NCBI RefSeq assembly: GCF_017744095.1 | Contig: NZ_JAGHQX010000003.1 | Coordinates: 124,001 to 188,000 of the forward strand | From: Shimia sp. R10_1 | GTDB taxonomy: Bacteria > Pseudomonadota > Alphaproteobacteria > Rhodobacterales > Rhodobacteraceae | Direction: 5' to 3' | Length of the DNA stretch: 64,000 nucleotides | Shown: in pieces, positions 1-8,421 of the stretch | How the letters are laid out: each line of letters starts with the position of its first letter | Position numbering within the stretch: position 1 is the first letter of the stretch | Notes under the pieces: generated by a model | Told to the model about the DNA's origin: nothing | Seen by the model: the letters and a program-made list of their open reading frames with translations, nothing else | Database searches by the model: none | Program-made: the position numbers and the translations under genes

Positions 1-438
1 GCCGAGATCGCGAACTATGAATTTGTCGGTTTCGTCGAAGGAAACGACCTGCCCGCAGATAAGGCAGACGTGATCGTGACCGACGGATTCACTGGCAACG
101 TGGCCTTGAAAACCGGCGAAGGCACCGCAGGCCTGATCGGGTCTTTGCTGCGCGAAGCATTTAAATACTCGCCCCTGTCGCGCCTCGCGGCGCTCATGGC
201 CTATACATCTCTAAACCGCCTCAACAAACGCATCGATCCACGTCGTGTGAACGGCGGCGTATTTCTTGGCCTCAATGGCACCGTGGTAAAGTCTCATGGC
301 TCATCTGACGCAACAGGGGTGTCTTCAGCGGTGAAGCTCGCATTTAAGCTGGCGCAGTCTGGCTTTTCCGAAAAGCTTGCTGCGCGGGTTGCATCTGCTG
401 TTTCCCTGCCGCAAGATGCCGAGAACTCAAGCGACTAA
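1..438 (+). CDS. plsX: Phosphate acyltransferase PlsX (3' part)
   Basis: The reading frame is open from the first base of the window to a TAA at 436-438, so the gene starts upstream and only about 145 C-terminal residues are visible. PlsX converts acyl-ACP and phosphate into acyl-phosphate, the first step of phosphatidic acid synthesis at the inner membrane. The visible segment carries the family's C-terminal blocks, VIVTDGFTGNVALKTGEG near the start and a later GGVFLGLNGTVVKSHGSSD. fabH follows 23 bases later on the same strand, the usual plsX-fabH order in Alphaproteobacteria. The call rests on these motifs and on the neighbour. Confidence 0.93.
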   Translation, partial: AEIANYEFVGFVEGNDLPADKADVIVTDGFTGNVALKTGEGTAGLIGSLLREAFKYSPLSRLAALMAYTSLNRLNKRIDPRRVNGGVFLGLNGTVVKSHGSSDATGVSSAVKLAFKLAQSGFSEKLAARVASAVSLPQDAENSSD

Positions 439-461
439 AAATAACTTAGCAAGGCACAAAA

Positions 462-1436
462 ATGACAACGCGCGCCGTGGTTCTGGGTGTAGGCCACTAC
501 TTACCGGAACGGGTCGTTCCAAACGCTGAGTTTGAAAAAACCCTTGATACGTCAGATGAATGGATTCGCACGCGCTCGGGCATTGAGCGTCGCCATTTTG
601 CAGCTGACGATCAGACAACGTCTGATTTGGGCAGCCTCGCGGCAAAAGCCGCACTGAAGAGTGCTGGGCTTGAAGCCAACGATCTTGATGCCATTGTAGT
701 GGCAACATCGACCCCTGATCTCACCTTTCCTTCAGTCGCCACCATGGTGCAGCAAAAAATCGGCATGACGCGCGGCTTTGCATTTGACGTTCAGGCTGTG
801 TGCGCTGGTTTTGTCTTTGCCCTCACCAATGCCAATGCTCTGATCGTTTCTGGTCAGGCGAAACGCGTGATGGTGATTGGCGCGGAAACCTTCAGCCGGA
901 TCATGGATTGGACTGACCGCGCGACTTGCGTGCTGTTTGGCGATGGCGCAGGTGCACTTATCCTTGAAGCCCAAGACGGCACTGGTGAGGCCTCTGACCG
1001 CGGTATTCTCAGCGCAGATCTCAACTCAGACGGTCAGTACCGGGATATGCTTTATGTGGATGGCGGTGTCTCCACGTCTGGAGAGGCAGGCAAACTGCGC
1101 ATGCAGGGCAATGCACTCTTCCGCCAGGCCGTGGAAAAGCTGACTTTTACAGCCCAAAACGCGCTCGATAAAATTGGCGTAGGACACGACGATGTTGCAT
1201 GGATTGTGCCACATCAGGCCAATATTCGCATCATTCAAGGCACAGCCAAGAAACTTGGCATCCCGATGGATCGCGTGATTGTGACAGTACAGGACCACGG
1301 CAACACATCTGCGGCCTCGATACCGCTGGCGCTATCGGTCGGCGTGGCCGAAGGCAAAATCAAGTCAGGCGACCTCATTGTCACGGAAGCAATCGGTGGC
1401 GGTTTGGCTTGGGGATCCGTAGCACTGCGCTGGTAG
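462..1436 (+). CDS. fabH: 3-oxoacyl-ACP synthase III (KASIII)
   Basis: FabH condenses acetyl-CoA with malonyl-ACP to start fatty acid synthesis in the cytoplasm. At 324 residues it has the normal family length. The catalytic triad is visible: Cys114 in DVQAVCAGF, His251 in VPHQANIRI and Asn281 in DHGNTSAAS. The C-terminal GGGLAWGSVALRW ending is also typical. It follows plsX closely and is probably co-transcribed with it; ihfA comes 120 bases downstream. Nothing is odd about the gene. Confidence 0.97.
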   Translation: MTTRAVVLGVGHYLPERVVPNAEFEKTLDTSDEWIRTRSGIERRHFAADDQTTSDLGSLAAKAALKSAGLEANDLDAIVVATSTPDLTFPSVATMVQQKIGMTRGFAFDVQAVCAGFVFALTNANALIVSGQAKRVMVIGAETFSRIMDWTDRATCVLFGDGAGALILEAQDGTGEASDRGILSADLNSDGQYRDMLYVDGGVSTSGEAGKLRMQGNALFRQAVEKLTFTAQNALDKIGVGHDDVAWIVPHQANIRIIQGTAKKLGIPMDRVIVTVQDHGNTSAASIPLALSVGVAEGKIKSGDLIVTEAIGGGLAWGSVALRW

Positions 1437-1497
1437 AAATACCGCGTAAACCTTTGTTGCGTATCAAAGTTAAACGGGGCTGGCACAGCCCAAGTCA

Positions 1498-1527
1498 TTG
1501 ACTTATAAAATCCCATACCTCTATGGT
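1498..1527 (+). promoter_or_regulatory. Candidate sigma-70 promoter of ihfA
   Basis: A TTGACT (1498-1503) and a TATGGT (1522-1527) are separated by 18 bases in the fabH-ihfA gap, about 30 bases before the ihfA ATG. This would let ihfA and the MerR-type gene be transcribed independently of plsX-fabH. It is a match to consensus only. Confidence 0.4.
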
Positions 1528-1556
1528 TTTGAGAGATTTAGAAAAAGGGGGGACTT

Positions 1557-1859
1557 ATGACTGGCAAGACATTGACCCGGATGGACCTGAGCGAAGCCGT
1601 ATTTCGTGAAGTGGGCCTTTCCCGAAATGATTCCTCGCAACTCGTCGAGAGTGTGCTCGCGCACATGTCAGATGCCTTGGTGCGTGGCGAGCAAGTCAAA
1701 ATCTCGTCTTTTGGCACATTCAGCGTACGTGAAAAAGCGGCGCGTGTTGGCCGTAACCCAAAAACCGGCGAAGAAGTGCCTATCAACCCACGCCGCGTGC
1801 TCACGTTCCGACCATCTCACCTGATGAAAGACCGCGTCGCGGCGGGCAACAAAAAATAA
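1557..1859 (+). CDS. ihfA: Integration host factor subunit alpha
   Basis: IHF alpha pairs with IHF beta to bend DNA at specific sites in replication, transcription and recombination. The 100-residue protein has the standard HU/IHF architecture: helical N-terminus ([16 protein letters not shown]), the central [11 protein letters not shown] strand turn, the beta-arm [18 protein letters not shown] with its intercalating proline, and a basic tail ending NKK. A run of G residues (GGGGGG) just upstream of the ATG is a strong ribosome binding site. A MerR-type gene follows after 14 bases, so the two are probably one operon, a common order in Rhodobacteraceae. Confidence 0.96.
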   Translation: MTGKTLTRMDLSEAVFREVGLSRNDSSQLVESVLAHMSDALVRGEQVKISSFGTFSVREKAARVGRNPKTGEEVPINPRRVLTFRPSHLMKDRVAAGNKK

Positions 1860-1873
1860 GAGAGTAACGTCCC

Positions 1874-3202
1874 ATGGCGAAATCCCGGGAGGCCTTTCGC
1901 ACAATCAGCGAAGTGGCGGATTGGCTGGGTGTGCAGACCCATGTTCTTAGATTCTGGGAAAGCAAGTTCTCTCAGGTAAAGCCGGTGAAACGCGCTGGTG
2001 GACGCCGGTACTATCGTCCGCAGGATATGGAGCTGCTCGGCGGCATCAAGAAACTGCTGCACGAAGACGGCATGCCGATCAAAGATGCGCAAAAATTGCT
2101 GCGCGAGATGGGCGTGAAGCACGTCTCGTCGCTCTCCCAACCGGTGGACCAAGACGCGCCAGACGCCAAAGGCGCAGATATCGAAGACGCGGTTCAACGC
2201 GAGTCGGCAGAGCCCCAGGCAGATGTATCCGAGGCCTCGGGCGAAATGGAGCAACCTCTGGCGCTTGCTGGGACAGAAGATGCATCTCCAGATGCAGAAG
2301 ACGACTCAGAAAGCTTTGCGCAAACTGAAGCCGCAGTTGCGTCTGATGAGTCGAAAGCGGATGATGCGCCACAGGATGAGCAGCAGCCCCCGATCGAGTC
2401 GCAACACGACCTCTCTCCGTCAGCCGATGAACAACCCACTGAAGAACCGGCAAAAGCAGACTTTGCGGCGGATAGTCAGGGCAGTACACCACTCTTCCGC
2501 AATGTTTCGAGCTCAGACGCGCAGCCTCATGTGGCGCCCGAAACCGAAGCAGTCACAGTCTCAGAAAGCAGCGAGCCCGTTCATGAGGACGTTGCACGGC
2601 AGCAAGACAACGCGCCCACGGGCGATCTGTTTGACGCACTTCAAGAGCAGGAACCACAAGAGCAGGAACCACTGGACGCGCAGCCAGCGTCAGAACAGGC
2701 AGAAGCCCTGCCTGCCGCTGCAACGCTGACTGAAAAGTCAGAGGACGCCGCTCCAAGCTTGTTGACTGGAGCCCCCGTCTCTCAAGAAGAAGCACCCACA
2801 ACCCCGACTGACCACCCCAATGATCCGGCTGACGCATTGCGCTCGTCTGGAGGATCCGTTGCATCTCTACAGTCTGGGTTTGAAAATGCTGCACCAAACT
2901 CAGAACAGACACTGAGCCAAAGTGCCGAAGCGCCCACTCAGGAGGTTTTGAAGCCAAGCAGCGGCGTGTCTGGCGCCCCTGCACAAACCGCGCCTGAAGA
3001 AACCGCCACACCATCGGCACCTGCATCGCCCCCCACCGCCAAAACAGCGGTCCCTGGCCCTGCCAAGATGTCTGAAGAAGAAGACAGCAAAGATGCGTTT
3101 TTGCGCGTGTTCACTCAGACCGTGCATATCGCGCCGCAGAACCAGTCTCGTGCAGCTGAACTTCTTGCAAAACTGGAAGCATTGCAGGCGCGGGCAAGTT
3201 AA
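1874..3202 (+). CDS. MerR-type HTH regulator with long acidic tail
   Basis: Residues about 8-75 form a MerR-type winged helix-turn-helix ([20 protein letters not shown], then [14 protein letters not shown]). The rest of the 442-residue protein is different: about 320 residues rich in Glu, Asp, Ala, Ser, Pro and Gln, predicted to be disordered, with local QEQEP repeats. The last 45 residues (from [13 protein letters not shown]) look folded and amphipathic. There is no metal- or drug-sensing domain of a classical MerR protein, so the effector is unknown. It follows ihfA by 14 bases and probably shares its transcript. The DNA-binding role is well supported; the target genes are not known. Confidence 0.85.
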   Translation: MAKSREAFRTISEVADWLGVQTHVLRFWESKFSQVKPVKRAGGRRYYRPQDMELLGGIKKLLHEDGMPIKDAQKLLREMGVKHVSSLSQPVDQDAPDAKGADIEDAVQRESAEPQADVSEASGEMEQPLALAGTEDASPDAEDDSESFAQTEAAVASDESKADDAPQDEQQPPIESQHDLSPSADEQPTEEPAKADFAADSQGSTPLFRNVSSSDAQPHVAPETEAVTVSESSEPVHEDVARQQDNAPTGDLFDALQEQEPQEQEPLDAQPASEQAEALPAAATLTEKSEDAAPSLLTGAPVSQEEAPTTPTDHPNDPADALRSSGGSVASLQSGFENAAPNSEQTLSQSAEAPTQEVLKPSSGVSGAPAQTAPEETATPSAPASPPTAKTAVPGPAKMSEEEDSKDAFLRVFTQTVHIAPQNQSRAAELLAKLEALQARAS

Positions 3203-3275
3203 TCGGGAGAGGGCGAGAAAAGGTGCGATTTTTGACTTGCTCCCGCCCTCAATTCCGTTATGAACAGCCCATCGT

Positions 3276-3352
3276 CGGGCTATGGCGCAGCCTGGTAGCG
3301 CGTCCGTCTGGGGGACGGAAGGTCGCAGGTTCGAGTCCTGCTAGCCCGACCA
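3276..3352 (+). tRNA. tRNA-Pro (anticodon GGG)
   Basis: The 77-base cloverleaf includes an encoded CCA. The acceptor arm pairs CGGGCTA with TAGCCCG. The anticodon stem TCCGT/ACGGA encloses a loop with GGG at the anticodon, and the T loop is GTTCGAGTC. A TTGACT at 3232-3237 may be part of its promoter, though I see no good -10 at normal spacing. A hairpin with a T run follows directly. Confidence 0.97.
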
Positions 3353-3360
3353 TTCACAAA

Positions 3361-3390
3361 CGCCCGTGTGCCGCAAGGCCCGGGCGTTTT
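3361..3390 (+). terminator. Rho-independent terminator after tRNA-Pro
   Basis: CGCCCG at 3361-3366 pairs with CGGGCG at 3381-3386, with a smaller GCC/GGC stem and GCAA loop inside, followed by TTTT. It starts nine bases after the tRNA and ends transcription before dcd. Confidence 0.8.
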
Positions 3391-3410
3391 GTATTTCCGG
3401 GAGGACCACA

Positions 3411-4487
3411 ATGACCGGCGTATTGCCCAGCCAAACCATTGAAACCATGCTGACAAACGGCGAAATTCGCGTGTCAGAACCGGTTGTCGAAGGCCAGGTC
3501 CAACCCGCATCACTCGACTTGCGTCTAGGCCATGTTGCTTATCGCGTGCGCGCTTCTTTCCTTGCGGGGCAAGAACGCACCGTTGCGGAGCGGCTTAACG
3601 AGTTTGAGATGCATCGCATTGATCTCACCGAAGGCGCGGTCTTGGAAAAGGGCTGCGTGTATGTCGTGCCTCTCATGGAAACACTGGCACTGCCAGGCAA
3701 TGTGCAAGCAGTGGCCAACGCCAAGAGTTCGACTGGCCGATTGGATCTGCTCACACGCACAATCACCGACGGTGGCACCGAATTTGATCGCATTGCGGCT
3801 GGCTATGCCGGACCGCTCTATGCAGAAATCTGCCCGCGCAGTTTCTCGGTTCTTGTGCGTCCAGGAATGCGGCTCAATCAGATTCGGTTTCGCGCCGGCC
3901 AAAGCCTATTGTCTGATGCCGACCTAAGAACGTTGCACGGCCGAAGCCCTCTGGTCGATGGCGAAGCAGTGATTGATGATGGTCTTGGCTTTTCCGTGGA
4001 CCTGAAGCCTGCAGAGGGCACTTTGGTGGGTTACCGCGCCAAGCCCCACACGGGTGTGATCGATCTTGAAAACATCGGTCACTATGACCCAGCGGAATAT
4101 TGGGAAGAGCTGCACAGCTCTGATGGGAAGATCATCCTTGATCCGGGCGCATTCTACATTCTGGTGAGTCGCGAAGCCGTGCACATCCCGCCCGCTTATG
4201 CCGCGGAAATGGCGCCGTTCTTGGCAATGGTGGGAGAGTTTCGCGTACACTACGCAGGGTTCTTTGACCCTGGCTTTGGCCATGCCGAGGCCGGAGGGAC
4301 AGGATCACGCGGCGTTCTGGAAGTCCGCTGTCATGAAGCCCCGTTCGTGCTCGAACATGGTCAGGTTGTTGGACGTTTGGTATACGAGCGTATGGCAGAC
4401 GTGCCCAGCCAACTCTATGGCGCAGGGATTGCCTCCAACTATCAAGGGCAAGGTCTGAAACTCAGCAAGCACTTTAAAGCGGCCTAA
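3411..4487 (+). CDS. dcd: 2'-deoxycytidine 5'-triphosphate deaminase (two-domain form)
   Basis: This enzyme deaminates dCTP to dUTP for dTMP synthesis. The 358-residue protein is about twice the length of E. coli Dcd and matches the long alphaproteobacterial form with two dCTP-deaminase-like halves. The N-terminal half holds the signature ANAKSSTGRLD and the AGYAGPLYAEI strand. The C-terminal half repeats a related fold with IPPAYAAEM and PGFGHAE. I chose the ATG at 3411 because GGGAGG lies about seven bases upstream; an in-frame GTG exists 45 bases earlier, inside the tRNA terminator, and is unlikely. The gene stands alone after the tRNA. Confidence 0.9.
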   Translation: MTGVLPSQTIETMLTNGEIRVSEPVVEGQVQPASLDLRLGHVAYRVRASFLAGQERTVAERLNEFEMHRIDLTEGAVLEKGCVYVVPLMETLALPGNVQAVANAKSSTGRLDLLTRTITDGGTEFDRIAAGYAGPLYAEICPRSFSVLVRPGMRLNQIRFRAGQSLLSDADLRTLHGRSPLVDGEAVIDDGLGFSVDLKPAEGTLVGYRAKPHTGVIDLENIGHYDPAEYWEELHSSDGKIILDPGAFYILVSREAVHIPPAYAAEMAPFLAMVGEFRVHYAGFFDPGFGHAEAGGTGSRGVLEVRCHEAPFVLEHGQVVGRLVYERMADVPSQLYGAGIASNYQGQGLKLSKHFKAA

Positions 4488-4518
4488 ATAGGCCGCCGCA
4501 GTCGCTGCCCTCGGATGA

Positions 4519-4743
4519 TCAGAATTTGTTGATTTTGCGCATCGCGCGCATGGCTTGTTTCGCTTGTTTTGCACCCTGAGGATTGACCTGAGCCCCCTGC
4601 CCGTCATTGCCACCAGCAGACGCATTGTTCTTTGCCTTGCCCTGCGAATTGGACATGGCTTTAAACCCGGCGTTGATGCCGCCGTTCACAAGCCGTCGAA
4701 CAACCTGTCGCACGACCATATTGATAAGTTGGTTTGCGTTCAT
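4519..4743 (-). CDS. Small basic protein of unknown function
   Basis: I do not recognise this 74-residue protein. It begins MNANQLINMVVRQVVRRLV, a probable amphipathic helix, followed by a Gly/Asn/Gln-rich middle and a Lys/Arg/Ala-rich end (QAKQAMRAMRKINKF). The ATG at 4743 has GGGAG about eight bases upstream; a longer reading from 4809 has no such support. It is the last gene of the minus-strand run after scpB (87-base gap) and converges on dcd. It has no signal peptide or membrane segment. Confidence 0.6.
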   Translation of the reverse strand: MNANQLINMVVRQVVRRLVNGGINAGFKAMSNSQGKAKNNASAGGNDGQGAQVNPQGAKQAKQAMRAMRKINKF

Positions 4744-4829
4744 GTTACACGCTCCCTGCTGCCTCGCGCCCAACATAGGCGAAAAATAAGCCGAATTTAA
4801 GACCCTCAAAACCAGTTGGCGGAATTGTG

Positions 4830-5516
4830 TTAGTCCTCAAACAACTCCGACTGCCCTGTCGTGGCTTCCTCTTCGTCATCACTATCCGACACACCCAACG
4901 GTAAGGTGCCCGGCGGCGGGCGATTTTCCAAAAGCCCAGCGGCACGCAGCTCTTTCAACCCTGGCAAATCTCGTGCGCTTGAGAGACCGAAGTGGTCCAG
5001 GAACGCCTGCGTGACCACAAAGGTCACCGGACGTCCCGGTGTCATCTTGCGACGTCCAAAACGGATCCATTCCATCTCAAGGAGTTGGTCCACCGTTCCA
5101 CGGCTGACACTCACACCTCTGATTTCTTCGATTTCAGCACGGGTGACAGGTTGGTGATAAGCAATGATCGCCAGCGTTTCGATCGCCGCACGTGACAGCT
5201 TGCGCGTTTCGACTGTCTCTTTTTGCATAAGAAAACTCAGGTCTGACGCCGTGCGCATCGCCCAGGCATCACCAACCTTCACGACTTGAACACCCCGCCC
5301 CTCATAGCGCTTGCGCAGATGCACAAGCGCTTCTGCCGCATCACAGCCATGCGGCATCCGGTCATTCATTTCTTTCACGCTCACAGGTTCTGCGCTGGCA
5401 AACAAAATCGCCTCACACATACGCTCCTGTTCTGCAATTGGCGGCGCTTCAAACAGGCTCTCACCCTGCGCAGCCGCGTCATTTTGCGCCGCGGTATGTT
5501 CTTCAGTCTCACTCAT
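4830..5516 (-). CDS. scpB: Segregation and condensation protein B
   Basis: ScpB is the winged-helix kleisin-associated subunit of the SMC-ScpA-ScpB complex that compacts and separates chromosomes. The 228 residues include an acidic N-terminal extension, then the first winged helix (AILFASAEPVSVKEM), the core motif IAYHQPVTRAEIEEIRGV and LEMEWIRFGRRK of the second winged helix. The tail is acidic and probably flexible. The ATG at 5516 overlaps the end of scpA and fits the GGAG at about nine bases better than an ATG nine bases earlier. scpA and scpB are translationally coupled. The tatABC genes that often follow scpB in this family are not here. Confidence 0.93.
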   Translation of the reverse strand: MSETEEHTAAQNDAAAQGESLFEAPPIAEQERMCEAILFASAEPVSVKEMNDRMPHGCDAAEALVHLRKRYEGRGVQVVKVGDAWAMRTASDLSFLMQKETVETRKLSRAAIETLAIIAYHQPVTRAEIEEIRGVSVSRGTVDQLLEMEWIRFGRRKMTPGRPVTFVVTQAFLDHFGLSSARDLPGLKELRAAGLLENRPPPGTLPLGVSDSDDEEEATTGQSELFED

Positions 5517-6321
5517 CCCGGCCATCTCTCCTGCGCAACTCAATCGGCGCAAAGGTGTCGCTTTGCCGAATGAACACCTTTCCTTCTTTGGCCAATTCCA
5601 AAGAGGCCGCAAAGGTCGCCGCAGTGGCCGAACGTCGCTTCTTGGGGTCATTTTCCCAACCGGTGGGCAAATAACTCAAAATATCCGTCCACGCACCGGC
5701 AAAGCCAATCAACCCGCGCATCCGCTCCAAAGCCTCTTCCATTGTAAAGACGGACTCTCGGTCCATCACAAATGGTCGGAACTCGTCTCGGGTCTTTAGC
5801 CGCGCGTATCCCTGCATAAGATCCAAAAGCGTGGCGGTAAACGTCACCTTGCGCACCCGCTCGACGCTCTCCGGGATTCCGCGTGCAAAGAAATCACGCC
5901 CCAGTCGGTCACGCGCCATCAGTTTGGCGGCGGCATCCCGCATCGCCTGAAGGCGCTCAAGCTGAAACGCCAGATGCGCCGCCAATTCCTCGCCGGACGG
6001 ACCTTCCTCTGTCGGATCAGGGGGCAACAACAGCCGCGATTTTAGAAAGGCCAGCCAAGCTGCCATCACCAGATAGTCCGCTGCAAGTTCCAGCCGCAAC
6101 CGCTTGGCCCGCTCCACAAAATCCAGATACTGCTGTGCAAGCTCCAGAATCGAAATCTTGCGCAGATCTACCTTCTGGGTACGTGACAAGGTCAGCAAAA
6201 GGTCGAGCGGTCCCTCAAACCCGTCCACATCCACAATCAGAGCTTCCGCCGCCATGCGTTCGGCAACGGTCATCTCTCCTGCGTCTTCAGGACCTGCATC
6301 ATCAATGTCAGTTTCGGCCAT
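5509..6321 (-). CDS. scpA: Segregation and condensation protein A
   Basis: ScpA is the kleisin bridge of the SMC condensin complex. The 270-residue protein has the diagnostic N-terminal block FEGPLDLLLTLSRTQKVDLRKI (first part shown in the sequence around residues 35-56) and the LAADYLVMAAWLAFLKSRLLL helix region. A short acidic extension precedes the conserved part. It begins 12 bases after nagZ and its stop overlaps the scpB start by eight bases, so the two are made together. Family and context agree. Confidence 0.94.
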   Translation of the reverse strand: MAETDIDDAGPEDAGEMTVAERMAAEALIVDVDGFEGPLDLLLTLSRTQKVDLRKISILELAQQYLDFVERAKRLRLELAADYLVMAAWLAFLKSRLLLPPDPTEEGPSGEELAAHLAFQLERLQAMRDAAAKLMARDRLGRDFFARGIPESVERVRKVTFTATLLDLMQGYARLKTRDEFRPFVMDRESVFTMEEALERMRGLIGFAGAWTDILSYLPTGWENDPKKRRSATAATFAASLELAKEGKVFIRQSDTFAPIELRRRDGRDE

Positions 6322-6333
6322 CGTCTTGCCCGC

Positions 6334-7317
6334 TCAGAACGCTTTAAGTTCCTCGGCAAGCGCTTCAATGTCAACCGGTTGTGGCGTGCGGGTCACCTGC
6401 AAAACCGCCTCAGCCCGTGCTTGGGCCGCATCCGTCATCTCTCCGCTGGCTGCGGCCACGGCCTGACGATCCGCAAATGTGCCATTACAGTGCAAAACAG
6501 CATCACATCCAGCCGCCAAAGACGCACGAGACCGCTCCGCAACCGTACCGCTGAGCGCCTCCATTCCGATGTCATCCGTCATGATCAGACCACCAAAACC
6601 GATGTCCTCACGGATCATCTGCATCACTGTGGCTGAGGTTGTCGCAGGCGCATCGTGGATTGCATCAAACACAATATGTGCCGTCATCCCCATCGGCAGA
6701 TCGTTGAGCGCTCGGAACGGCGCAAAATCCGTCTCCAGCTCAGTTCTGTCAACAGTCACCCGAGGCAAATCCAAATGGCTGTCAACAAACGCGCGCCCAT
6801 GGCCCGGCATGTGTTTCACAATCGGTAGCACGCCGCCATCCATCAGCCCATTGGCCACTGCGCGGCCAATCTCAGCCACCGCCTGACTGTCATCACTATA
6901 GCAGCGATTCTTCAGAAACTTGTGTGTCTCGGGACGTGCAACATCCAACATCGGAGCGCAGTCACTGTCGATCCCAAGGCTGCGCAACTCATGCGCAATC
7001 ATGCGATACCGCACATACATTGCACGTGCTGCATGTACGCCAGCCTGTGTAACTTGATCCAAGGGTGGCAGCCATTCTGTCGCCAAAGGCGCACGCAGGC
7101 GTTGCACACGCCCGCCTTCCTGATCAATGGTGATCGGCGCATCATGCGCCACACAATCTCGCAGATCATCACAAAGCGCGCGCACCTGATCAGCGCTCTC
7201 GATATTGCGGGCAAACAGAATGAAACCAAAGGGCTTCGTGTCCCGAAAAAGCGCCTTTTCTTCTGCAGTTACACGCAGACCCTCACAGCCGGAAATGACA
7301 GCTCCAAACCGGCTCAA
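6334..7317 (-). CDS. nagZ: Beta-N-acetylhexosaminidase, peptidoglycan recycling
   Basis: NagZ is a family 3 glycoside hydrolase that removes GlcNAc from anhydro-muropeptides in the cytoplasm. Diagnostic blocks are GFILFARNIE, the IDQEGGRVQRL strand, KHMPGHGRAFVDSHLDLP with the catalytic His loop, and MTDDIGMEAL with the nucleophile Asp. I place the start at a TTG (7317) whose bases overlap the stop of the upstream SPOR gene as TTGA; translation then begins MSRFGAVISG, as in relatives (327 residues). Another TTG lies 21 bases upstream, and no ATG fits. It sits between a SPOR protein and scpA, so cell-wall and chromosome genes share one transcript. Confidence 0.9.
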   Translation of the reverse strand: MSRFGAVISGCEGLRVTAEEKALFRDTKPFGFILFARNIESADQVRALCDDLRDCVAHDAPITIDQEGGRVQRLRAPLATEWLPPLDQVTQAGVHAARAMYVRYRMIAHELRSLGIDSDCAPMLDVARPETHKFLKNRCYSDDSQAVAEIGRAVANGLMDGGVLPIVKHMPGHGRAFVDSHLDLPRVTVDRTELETDFAPFRALNDLPMGMTAHIVFDAIHDAPATTSATVMQMIREDIGFGGLIMTDDIGMEALSGTVAERSRASLAAGCDAVLHCNGTFADRQAVAAASGEMTDAAQARAEAVLQVTRTPQPVDIEALAEELKAF

Positions 7318-8330
7318 CGGGTTGTCACCGGGATGCAATCTGCATTCTCAGCCTTCAGAGCAGAGCACAGACGCCGCGCGTCACTCACGTTGTCAAAACC
7401 CATTGCACGCAGACGGTAAAACACTCTGCCGCCACTGCTGGCTTTTTGAATCACGCGGGTCTTATCACCGAGGTATGGTTCAAACCGGCTTTGCAGCCGC
7501 GCCCACTCCGCACTGGCAATCTCTGCGGTTTCATAAGCGCCAAGCTGCACAAGCCGCGTGCCGGCTGGAATTTCTGATGGGTCAATAGACTTCAGAACAC
7601 TCCCAACCGCAGCATCAATAGCTGCAATCTGTTGCTGCCGAGGCGATGCTGACAAACCAGCGGGACGCAACACTGGGCGCAAAGATCGTTTGATGCCGCC
7701 TTGAATCTCAGGCGTCTCCACCACTTCTGACTCTGGAGCCGCCTCTGTCACTGTCAGCGACACTTCCGTAGGATTGATGTCTGTGACCTCTGCGCCACTC
7801 AAAGGAGTCGCACCTGCGGCAAGCTGTTCTGCCAATTCTGTGACGGAAAGCGGTTTGCTCACATCCAGCGGAACAGGTGCCACGATGGGGCCAGCTGCGG
7901 CGAGGGTCAAACTATCGGTTTCGATTTGGGAAGGCACCTGAGCTGGTTTTTGCTCGGCCGCAGGCGCAGTGACTGATGTGGCTGGCGGCGCAACTCGATC
8001 ACGCTCTGTCAACGCGATGGGGGGCGGCGCGACAATCACCTGATCCGCAGGGGCAGCTGCCCCGCCGTCAGCGGCAACCTCATTGACCATAAGCCCCTGA
8101 TGTCCAGCCTGCCGCCCACCGGGGTCTTCGGGTTGCACACGCATAGGGCCTTCCAAGGCCCGCACGACCGGCACACCACTCACATCACGCGAAAGAATCT
8201 GGTAACCCCAGACGCCCGCACCGACCACCAATGCCACCGACATCAGCATACCAGCACGGTTGACCAAAAGGGCCGCATTCGGGGAGTCGCCCTTGGGCAC
8301 GCCATGCGCACCCATTGGAAGTTCTGCCAT
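7314..8330 (-). CDS. SPOR-domain inner-membrane protein
   Basis: The 338-residue protein has a short cytoplasmic N-terminus, one membrane helix at residues about 22-46, a long low-complexity Ala/Pro/Val-rich periplasmic linker and a C-terminal SPOR domain (last 80 residues, starting VQLGAYETAEIASAEW). SPOR domains bind denuded glycan strands of septal peptidoglycan, so a role at the division site is likely. I chose the ATG at 8330, which has GAGG five bases upstream and matches the start of family members as I know them; a TTG 72 bases earlier is possible. It is between argS and nagZ, the usual Rhodobacteraceae order. Confidence 0.85.
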   Translation of the reverse strand: MAELPMGAHGVPKGDSPNAALLVNRAGMLMSVALVVGAGVWGYQILSRDVSGVPVVRALEGPMRVQPEDPGGRQAGHQGLMVNEVAADGGAAAPADQVIVAPPPIALTERDRVAPPATSVTAPAAEQKPAQVPSQIETDSLTLAAAGPIVAPVPLDVSKPLSVTELAEQLAAGATPLSGAEVTDINPTEVSLTVTEAAPESEVVETPEIQGGIKRSLRPVLRPAGLSASPRQQQIAAIDAAVGSVLKSIDPSEIPAGTRLVQLGAYETAEIASAEWARLQSRFEPYLGDKTRVIQKASSGGRVFYRLRAMGFDNVSDARRLCSALKAENADCIPVTTR

Positions 8331-8421
8331 GTTCGCCTCACTGCCCGCGTGCGGTCTCGTATCCGATACGGTGTCGCCGGGGTCGTCTTGCCTTGTCCTC
8401 AACCCCGACGAACGTGCAGCT

